NCBI GenBank assembly: GCA_963678055.1
Contig: OY782679.1
Coordinates: 1,736,001 to 1,800,000 of the forward strand
Length of the DNA: 64,000 nucleotides
Reading direction: 5' to 3'
From: CAXXOK01 sp963678055
GTDB taxonomy: Bacteria; Bacillota; Clostridia; Christensenellales; Aristaeellaceae
The position numbers and the translations under genes are program-made. Of this stretch, positions 58,426-64,000 are shown in pieces. Under the pieces are notes generated by a model. That model saw nothing but the letters and a program-made list of their open reading frames with translations, was not told where the DNA came from and searched no databases. The first letter of the stretch is position 1, and each line of letters starts with the position of its first letter.

Positions 58426-60083
58426 TACATACCATCCTTCCATACTGCGCCTTGATCGGCGGAGGATACCAGTGCGGCATAGCGCTTCAGGTATCCGGTC
58501 AGTTCTTTGCGTTTGGGGGCGACAAACTTTTCTTTTCTGCGTTTTAGCTCTTCGTCCGACACTTTCAGGGTCATGGATTTATTGGGAATATCGATCTGGA
58601 TGAGATCGCCCTCTTCCACCAGTGCAATGGTGCCGCCAGACGCTGCTTCGGGTGATATATGCCCGATGGCCGCGCCGCGCGTAGCGCCGGAGAAGCGCCC
58701 GTCGGTAATCAGCGCGACCTGCTGGTCAAGCTGCATGCCGGCAATGGCCGAGGTCGGCGTAAGCATTTCACGCATACCGGGGCCTCCTGCGGGGCCTTCG
58801 TAACGGATTACCACCACATCGCCCGGGACAATTTCCTTGGCGTAGATGGCCTTGACCGCCGCTTCCTCGCCGTCAAACACTCTGGCGCGGCATTCGCGGG
58901 TCAGCATATCCTTGCCGACAGCGCTCTGTTTTACCACCGCGCCGTTGGGGCAGATGTTACCAAACAGAATCGCCAGCCCGCCGAAGCTTGAGTACGGGTC
59001 GGTCAGCGGCCGGATAACGGTTTGGTTCAAAACCATGGCCTTTTCAATGTTCTCACCTACGGTTTTCCCGGTGACTGTGATGCAGTCCGTATTGATGAAA
59101 TCATTCTTATTCAGTTCTGCCATCACCGCGGGGATGCCGCCAGATTCGTGCAGATCCTGCATATGATGCTTACCAGCAGGGGCCAGTTTGCACAGGTTGG
59201 GGGTTTTCTCGCTGACCTCGTTTACCGTTTGCAGCGAAAACGCCAATCCCGCTTCCTTGGCGATGGCCGGAAGGTGCAAGATGGTATTGGTGGAACAACC
59301 AAGCGCCATATCCACCGTCAGCGCGTTTTCAAGTGCTTGCGGCGTTAAGATATCGCGCACGCAGATGTTTTGCTCATACAGCTTCATCACCTGCATACCG
59401 GCCTGTTTGGCCAAGCGGATACGCGCGGCATACGGCGCGGGCAGGGTGCCGTTACCAGGCAGGCCAAGGCCCACAACCTCCGTTAAGCAGTTCATGGAAT
59501 TGGCAGTGAACATGCCGGAGCACGATCCGCAGGTCGGGCATACTTCATTTTCAATGGAACACAGTTCGCACTCATCAATGTTACCGGCCATGTACGCGCC
59601 GACTGCCTCAAACGCCGTGTTCAGGTCTTTGCCTCCAAGCGACAGCATCGGCCCGCCGGATACAAAGATGCTGGGCAGGTTCAGTCTGGCAGCCGCCATC
59701 AGCATACCGGGCACTACTTTATCGCAGTTGGGGATGAACACCAACGCGTCAAACGCGTGGGCGCGCACCATGCTTTCTACGGTGTCGGCAATCAGCTCGC
59801 GGGTGCAAAGCGAATAATGCATCCCCTCGTGCCCCATGGCAATCCCGTCGCACACGCCGATGGTATTAAACTCAAATGGTGTGCCGCCTGCAGCGAGTAC
59901 TCCGTCCTTGACGGCGCGTGCAATTTGATTGAGGTGCACATGACCCGGCACAATCTCGTTAAACGAGTTGACGATGCCGATGAACGGACGGCTGATCTGG
60001 TCGTCTGTATAGCCGCAGGCTTTGAGCAGCGCGCGGTGCGGCGCGCGTTCCGCGCCGACCTTTACGGTGTCAGAGCGGCTCAT
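58425..60083 (-). CDS. ilvD: Dihydroxy-acid dehydratase
   Basis: 552 residues. Cluster cysteines appear in FIPNCDKVVPGM and CPTCGSCSGMFTANSMNCL, and the C-terminal LITDGRFSGATRGAAIGHISPEA is conserved. It makes the 2-oxoacids for valine and isoleucine. The start overlaps the ilvC stop (ATGA). Confidence 0.96.
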   Translation of the reverse strand: MSRSDTVKVGAERAPHRALLKACGYTDDQISRPFIGIVNSFNEIVPGHVHLNQIARAVKDGVLAAGGTPFEFNTIGVCDGIAMGHEGMHYSLCTRELIADTVESMVRAHAFDALVFIPNCDKVVPGMLMAAARLNLPSIFVSGGPMLSLGGKDLNTAFEAVGAYMAGNIDECELCSIENEVCPTCGSCSGMFTANSMNCLTEVVGLGLPGNGTLPAPYAARIRLAKQAGMQVMKLYEQNICVRDILTPQALENALTVDMALGCSTNTILHLPAIAKEAGLAFSLQTVNEVSEKTPNLCKLAPAGKHHMQDLHESGGIPAVMAELNKNDFINTDCITVTGKTVGENIEKAMVLNQTVIRPLTDPYSSFGGLAILFGNICPNGAVVKQSAVGKDMLTRECRARVFDGEEAAVKAIYAKEIVPGDVVVIRYEGPAGGPGMREMLTPTSAIAGMQLDQQVALITDGRFSGATRGAAIGHISPEAASGGTIALVEEGDLIQIDIPNKSMTLKVSDEELKRRKEKFVAPKRKELTGYLKRYAALVSSADQGAVWKDGM

Positions 60084-61087
60084 TTCTCTTCACCGCTTTC
60101 CTTTTTCCAGCTCATCTTGGCGCGGAGTTCCGCACCGGTTTTTTCGACTAAAGAGGTCTGTGCCGCTTTACGCATGGCGTTGAAGCCGGGACGCTTGACC
60201 TGGTTTTCCAAAATCCAGTTGCGGGCAAAGGTACCGTTTTGAATCTCGTCGAGTACCTTTTTCATTTCTTTTTTGGTTTCATCGGTGATGATGCGCTGCC
60301 CGGTGACATAGTCGCCGTACTCAGCGGTATCGGAGATGGAATAGCGCATATAGCTCAAGCCGCCCTGAATAACCAGGTCGATGATGAGTTTCATTTCGTG
60401 TACGCACTCAAAGTATGCGTTCTCGGGCTGATAGCCCGCTTCCACCAGCGTATCAAAGCCTGCTTTCATCAGCGCGGTTACACCGCCGCAAAGCACAGCC
60501 TGCTCGCCGAAGAGATCGGTTTCGGTTTCTTCACGGAAGGTGGTCTCCAAAATACCTGCACGCGCGCCGCCAACGCCTGCCGCATACGCCAGGGCAACTT
60601 CCTTGGCATTGCCGCTGGCATCCTGTTGGACGGCGATCAGGCAGGGTACGCCTTTGCCTTCCTGGAACTGCGAGCGCACGGTGTGGCCGGGGCCTTTGGG
60701 TGCGATCATGATGACGGATACATCCTCCGGCACAACGATCTGCCCGAAGTGAATGTTAAAGCCGTGGGCAAACGCCAGCGTTTTACCGGCTTTCAGGTTA
60801 GGCGCGATATCCTTTTCATAGAGGGCGGCCTGTTTCTCGTCGTTGACAAGAATCATAATTACATCGGAAGCTGCCACGGCATCGGCGGTGAGCATGACCG
60901 TAAGGCCGTCTGCCTTGGCTTTCGCCGCGGATTTGGATCCTTCATACAGGCCGACGACAACATCGTGACCGCTATCGTGGAGATTCTGTGCATGAGCGTG
61001 ACCCTGGCTACCATAGCCGATCACCGCGATTTTCTTGCCATTGAGTACGGCGGGGTTGCAATCCTCTTGATAATACATTTTAGCCAT
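60080..61087 (-). CDS. ilvC: Ketol-acid reductoisomerase, class I (short form)
   Basis: 335 residues from the ATG at 61087, 9 bases after GAGGAGG. The NADPH loop is VIGYGSQGHAHAQNL, and the substrate/metal residues lie in DLFGEQAVLCGG and the C-terminal E-rich knot. The longer frame to 61105 would begin inside ilvN. Confidence 0.96.
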   Translation of the reverse strand: MAKMYYQEDCNPAVLNGKKIAVIGYGSQGHAHAQNLHDSGHDVVVGLYEGSKSAAKAKADGLTVMLTADAVAASDVIMILVNDEKQAALYEKDIAPNLKAGKTLAFAHGFNIHFGQIVVPEDVSVIMIAPKGPGHTVRSQFQEGKGVPCLIAVQQDASGNAKEVALAYAAGVGGARAGILETTFREETETDLFGEQAVLCGGVTALMKAGFDTLVEAGYQPENAYFECVHEMKLIIDLVIQGGLSYMRYSISDTAEYGDYVTGQRIITDETKKEMKKVLDEIQNGTFARNWILENQVKRPGFNAMRKAAQTSLVEKTGAELRAKMSWKKESGEEK

Positions 61088-61088
61088 T

Positions 61089-61598
61089 TTAAATATCCTC
61101 CTCATTCTTCTTCAGCGTATATTCTCCGCGGCCGATGGCCGTGATACCCGTGCGGCAGGTTTCCAGAATTTGAAACGGTTCCAGGAAGGTAACAAACGCG
61201 TCGATCTTGTCGGTATCGCCTGTCAGTTCCATGGTAACAGTGGTCGGGGTCAGGTCGCACACCTTGGCACGAAACACGTTTGCACCCTCCAGCACCTGGC
61301 TGCGTGTCGCGCTGCCCGCGCAGACCTTGATGAGCAACAGCTCGCGGCACACGGTTTGCTCCAGCTCCATGCTTTCGACAACCTTTACATCGTGAAGCTT
61401 ACGAAGCTGATGGACCAGCTGCATGCGTACATACTCGTCTCCCACGGCCTGAATGGTAATGCGTGAGTATTGCGGGTCCTGCGTTTCTCCGACAGACAGC
61501 GAGGAAATATTAAATCCTCTGCGAGCAAACAGCCCGGATACCCGCGTAAGCACTCCGGCTTCGTTGTTGACCAGTAATGACAGTATCAGTTTTCTCAT
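61089..61598 (-). CDS. ilvN: Acetolactate synthase regulatory subunit
   Basis: 169 residues. An N-terminal ACT domain (LSLLVNNEAGVLTRVSGLFARRGFN) binds valine and a C-terminal ALS_ss domain follows. It restores full activity and feedback control of the large subunit, encoded 4 bases upstream. Confidence 0.94.
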   Translation of the reverse strand: MRKLILSLLVNNEAGVLTRVSGLFARRGFNISSLSVGETQDPQYSRITIQAVGDEYVRMQLVHQLRKLHDVKVVESMELEQTVCRELLLIKVCAGSATRSQVLEGANVFRAKVCDLTPTTVTMELTGDTDKIDAFVTFLEPFQILETCRTGITAIGRGEYTLKKNEEDI

Positions 61599-61602
61599 GT
61601 CC

Positions 61603-63264
61603 TCACCCCCTGATAATCATTTGGTTGATAGTGCCGTTGGGCGGAATCATGGGGAACACCATTTCATCACGGTCGATGACGATATCCACCACGACCGGGC
61701 CATCCTGATTCAGCGCCTCGTCCAGCACCGCGTCCATCTCGTCAAGTTTTTCAATGCGGTAGCCTTTGGCACCAAATGCCTCGGCAAACTTCACATAATC
61801 GGTTTGACGCTCCAGCGTAGTCGATGAATAGCGCTTGTCAAAAAACATCGTCTGCCACTGACGCACCATGCCCAACACAGCGTTGTTGAGTACGAGCACA
61901 ACCAGAGGCAGACGAGTAGAAACGGCAGTCGCCAATTCATTCATATTCATATGGAAGCTACCATCACTGGTGACCAACACAGTTTTTTGGCCGGACCCGA
62001 TGCACGCGCCGATAGCCGCGCCCATACCAAAGCCCATCGTGCCCAATCCACCGGACGTGATGAACGTGCGCGGCTTTTGGAAGGGATAGAACTGCGCCGT
62101 CCACATTTGGTGCTGGCCCACGTCGGTTGCAATGCGGGCATCATCCGACATCCGTTTAGACACGCTCTTTAACACCAAATAGGGGTTTAGCACATCGTGG
62201 TTCATCACGGACTGGTTGTCGTTTGAGTGTTTAAACTCGTTGACTTCCTTCAACCATTCGGGATCGCTCTTTTGCAAATCCATCTGGTTGAGCGCTTGCA
62301 GCGCTTCCTTCACATCGGCATGCATGGCAACATAAGCGGGGATGTTTTTGCCGATCTCCGCCGGGTCGATATCGATGTGCAGTACTTTGCGATTTTTGGA
62401 AAACTCCGATTTTTTACCCGTTGCACGGTCGGAAAACCGTGCGCCGATGCCGATAATCAAATCGGAACGGCCCATGGCCTTGGTCGAGGCAAAATTACCG
62501 TGCATGCCGGACATCCCCAGCATCAGCGGATGCGAGCGCGGCACTGCCGACAAGCCCATCATGCTGGTGCCGATGGGTGCACCGAGTTTTTCAGCAAACT
62601 CCAGCAAATCCTTGCTGGCATCGGTGGCAATCACGCCGCCGCCTGCATAGATGAAAGGACGCTTGGATGCTGCAATCAGCTCCGCCGCTTCACGCAGCAT
62701 ATCGGCGCTGGGTTTTTTGGGGTGGAATGCCAGCGGCTGTGCCGCAGGGGTATACTCGCACATGGCCAGCTGTACATCCTTGGGAATGTCAATCAAAACC
62801 GGGCCTTTGCGGCCGGTGGACGCCAGGAAGAAGGCTTCCCGCACGATATCGGCCAGCTTTTCCACGTCCTTGACCATGTAGTTATGCTTGGTAATCGGCA
62901 TGGTAATGCCTTTGATATCGACTTCCTGAAAACTATCCCTGCCAATAAAATTCTGCGGCACATTGCCGGTGATGGCAACCAAGGGAATGGAGTCCAAATA
63001 CGCATTGGCAATACCGGTGACAAGGTTGGTTGCGCCGGGGCCGGATGTGGCAATCACAACGCCGGTCTTGCCGGTTGCGCGGGCATAGCCATCCGCAGCG
63101 TGCGCCGCGCCCTGCTCGTGGCAGGTTATGATGTGGTTCAGCCAGTCCGCCGCACCGTAAATCTCGTCGTAGATGTTCAATACAAATCCGCCGGGGTAGC
63201 CGAAGATCGTATCCACTTGTTGCTCTTTCAGCACTTGCAATAAAATTTGTGCGCCGTTTAGCAT
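61603..63264 (-). CDS. ilvB: Acetolactate synthase large subunit
   Basis: 553 residues. The three thiamine-diphosphate enzyme domains are recognisable: DTIFGYPGGFVLNIYD and CHEQGAAHAADGYAR with the catalytic Glu, the FAD/regulatory middle, and TSDGSFHMNMNELATA plus the pyrophosphate NNAVLGMVRQWQ site. AAGGAGGGGG precedes the ATG. First structural gene of the operon, located directly after the attenuator. Confidence 0.96.
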   Translation of the reverse strand: MLNGAQILLQVLKEQQVDTIFGYPGGFVLNIYDEIYGAADWLNHIITCHEQGAAHAADGYARATGKTGVVIATSGPGATNLVTGIANAYLDSIPLVAITGNVPQNFIGRDSFQEVDIKGITMPITKHNYMVKDVEKLADIVREAFFLASTGRKGPVLIDIPKDVQLAMCEYTPAAQPLAFHPKKPSADMLREAAELIAASKRPFIYAGGGVIATDASKDLLEFAEKLGAPIGTSMMGLSAVPRSHPLMLGMSGMHGNFASTKAMGRSDLIIGIGARFSDRATGKKSEFSKNRKVLHIDIDPAEIGKNIPAYVAMHADVKEALQALNQMDLQKSDPEWLKEVNEFKHSNDNQSVMNHDVLNPYLVLKSVSKRMSDDARIATDVGQHQMWTAQFYPFQKPRTFITSGGLGTMGFGMGAAIGACIGSGQKTVLVTSDGSFHMNMNELATAVSTRLPLVVLVLNNAVLGMVRQWQTMFFDKRYSSTTLERQTDYVKFAEAFGAKGYRIEKLDEMDAVLDEALNQDGPVVVDIVIDRDEMVFPMIPPNGTINQMIIRG

Positions 63265-63280
63265 AGTCCCCCTCCTTCTT

Positions 63281-63319
63281 AAAAAAACTCCCTAAACCGC
63301 TTTGCGCAGTTTAGGGAGT
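63281..63319 (-). terminator. Attenuator terminator upstream of ilvB
   Basis: On the minus strand ACTCCCTAAAC (63319-63309) pairs with GTTTAGGGAGT (63297-63287), with an inner GCG/CGC helix, followed directly by TTTTTTT. It lies 17 bases before the ilvB ATG and 22 bases after the leader peptide stop. Confidence 0.92.
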
Positions 63320-63340
63320 GTGCTGTGAGTTTGGTTTGCC

Positions 63341-63463
63341 TTATGCCTTAACCTCGCACGCCTGCCTAAACTTACGCGTAAGAATGTTGCCTACTACTAC
63401 CAGAAGGAGCAGTACAGCAAGGCTAAGAATAATCAGGCTGAGGTTCATGGGCTGGACAATCAT
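63341..63463 (-). CDS. Branched-chain amino acid leader peptide
   Basis: 40 codons from the ATG at 63463 behind AAGGAGA. The central part reads LSLIILSLAVLLLLVVVGNIL, then TRKFRQ: about half of all codons are Leu, Ile or Val, including four consecutive Leu and three consecutive Val. Codons for K-F-R (AAG TTT AGG) lie in the strand that can pair with the terminator arm. This is the layout of an ilv leader peptide whose slow translation prevents termination. A genuine small membrane protein is the alternative. Confidence 0.75.
   Translation of the reverse strand: MIVQPMNLSLIILSLAVLLLLVVVGNILTRKFRQACEVKA
63365..63372 (-). promoter_or_regulatory. Antiterminator strand in the ilv leader
   Basis: AGTTTAGG on the minus strand is complementary to CCTAAACT in the 5' arm of the terminator (63315-63308). 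Pairing would prevent the terminator. It lies 7 to 13 codons after the run of Leu and Val codons, so a ribosome stalled there would leave it free. Confidence 0.6.
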
Positions 63464-63488
63464 CGAAAAATCTCCTTCGTATGATTTG

Positions 63489-63540
63489 TTGTATACAATA
63501 GCACATACACACTTTGTTGTCAAGCAGATTGCATACAATT
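63489..63540. promoter_or_regulatory. ilv operon promoter with two operator-like palindromes
   Basis: On the minus strand a perfect TTGACA (63523-63518) and TATTGT (63500-63495) are 17 bases apart. TTGTATACAA (63489-63498) is a perfect palindrome over the -10 region; TTGCATACAA (63529-63538), one base different, lies exactly 40 bases away upstream of the -35 box. Confidence 0.65.
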
Positions 63541-63592
63541 AACCGAATTTTAGCATAATCATGCATGATTCTGAGAATACACCGTTTCGATG

Positions 63593-64000
63593 TTATCTCT
63601 TTGTCAGCCGATCATCATCATCTAAGAGCATCATTTGGCTGCCATCCTCATTGGTTTTGGCCAGATAATCTGTCGCTGCTGCCACAAGCTCTCCAAGCAG
63701 TGGATCATCCTGATCAATATTCGTGAAGACCAGTAACGGGTTGGTCAGCGTGCCTCTGCACAGCATTCGGTTGAGCACGACCACGGCCTCGCCCTTGGTG
63801 ATCACAGCATCCGGTTGGAGTGCCTGATCGCTAAAAGCTGTAAGTAAGCCGTATCGGTACGCTTCTTCAATCGTACTGCGCTGTGTATGCGCCTGAATAT
63901 CCGTATAATGGTACAGGAGCGGCTCAATTTCGTAATTGCGCTCAATCCCGATATATTTTGCGACCATTGCAATAAACTCTGCCCTGCTCAGTTCGCGATC
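63593..64000 (-). CDS. S-layer homology (SLH) domain protein, C-terminal part
   Basis: The frame is open to the window edge, so the N-terminus lies outside. The visible 135 residues hold the end of one SLH repeat (RELSRAEFIAMVAKYIGIE) and another (FSDQALQPDAVITKGEAVVVLNRML). SLH repeats bind pyruvylated secondary cell wall polymers. The final residues are acidic (LLDDDDRLTKR). What the rest of the protein does cannot be seen. Confidence 0.75.
   Translation of the reverse strand, partial: DRELSRAEFIAMVAKYIGIERNYEIEPLLYHYTDIQAHTQRSTIEEAYRYGLLTAFSDQALQPDAVITKGEAVVVLNRMLCRGTLTNPLLVFTNIDQDDPLLGELVAAATDYLAKTNEDGSQMMLLDDDDRLTKR

Noticed and set aside
62227..63243. 338-codon open frame antisense to ilvB
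   Set aside because: Shadow of acetolactate synthase in a GC-rich gene, translation rich in His, Gly and Cys without motifs.
63265..63540. T-box riboswitch upstream of ilvB
   Set aside because: The conserved T-box bulge sequence and stem I elements are not present; a leader peptide and simple terminator explain the region better.

Overview
The window comes from an anaerobic, Gram-positive-type Clostridia (Firmicutes) chromosome of moderately high GC. Four things point there: a SCIFF (six-cysteine) peptide with its radical-SAM maturase beside yajC, the Firmicutes order yicC-remA-gmk-rpoZ-coaBC, the tig-clpP-clpX-lon-ysxC run, and an S-layer-homology protein at the right edge. TTG and GTG starts behind good ribosome binding sites are common, so several starts given here are internal to the longest open frame.

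Layout. 1-9112 is mixed metabolism: a ketopantoate-reductase-like enzyme, a TIGR00300-type ornithine cyclodeaminase, a YfcC/DcuC carrier, a MocR regulator divergent from a DMT exporter broken by one in-frame TAA, a RidA-like protein, a B3/B4-domain protein, a tocopherol-cyclase-like protein and a methyltransferase. 9150-14462 pairs an unusual membrane receptor (PHP, Cache, PAS, DUF294 nucleotidyltransferase) with a divergent DUF485 plus acetate-type symporter pair. 14631-15481 encodes a cytochrome-b5-like lipoprotein and a His-rich membrane protein. 15783-21625 is a phosphonate-type ABC transporter (PhnD, PhnC, two PhnE) with a cytoplasmic 5'-nucleotidase-like phosphatase and no C-P lyase. 21743-24445 holds a GGDEF protein, a small nucleotidyltransferase, a GNAT enzyme and a nitroreductase.

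24446-27093 is an AT-rich accessory island ending at two tRNA-Ser genes. It contains a GNAT fragment, a frameshifted integrase N-terminus, a phage-type 40-residue ORF and an unrecognised two-gene membrane module. One member of that module has an RN-x3-H motif typical of HEPN ribonucleases, which makes the pair the best candidate here for an undescribed (possibly defence) system.

27471-47829 is mainly housekeeping: greA-lysS, SCIFF and its maturase, yajC, a five-tRNA array (Val, Asp, Phe, Gly, Cys), coaBC-rpoZ-gmk-remA, yicC, tig-clpP-clpX-lon-ysxC, plus a Pro/Gln-rich membrane protein and an E2-acyltransferase-like protein whose catalytic His and Asp are missing. 47943-52367 has galM, an Lsa-type ABC-F protein behind a leader with a three-codon ORF, pgmB and trpS.

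52506-63264 is one long minus-strand branched-chain amino acid operon, ilvB-ilvN-ilvC-ilvD-leuA-cimA-leuC-leuD-leuB. With citramalate synthase present, one operon covers valine, leucine and threonine-independent isoleucine synthesis. It is preceded by a consensus promoter, two copies of a TTGTATACAA-like palindrome and a leader peptide rich in Leu, Ile and Val codons. The leader is followed by an intrinsic terminator with a visible antiterminator pairing, the layout of classical ribosome-mediated attenuation. I saw no T-box and no CRISPR array.
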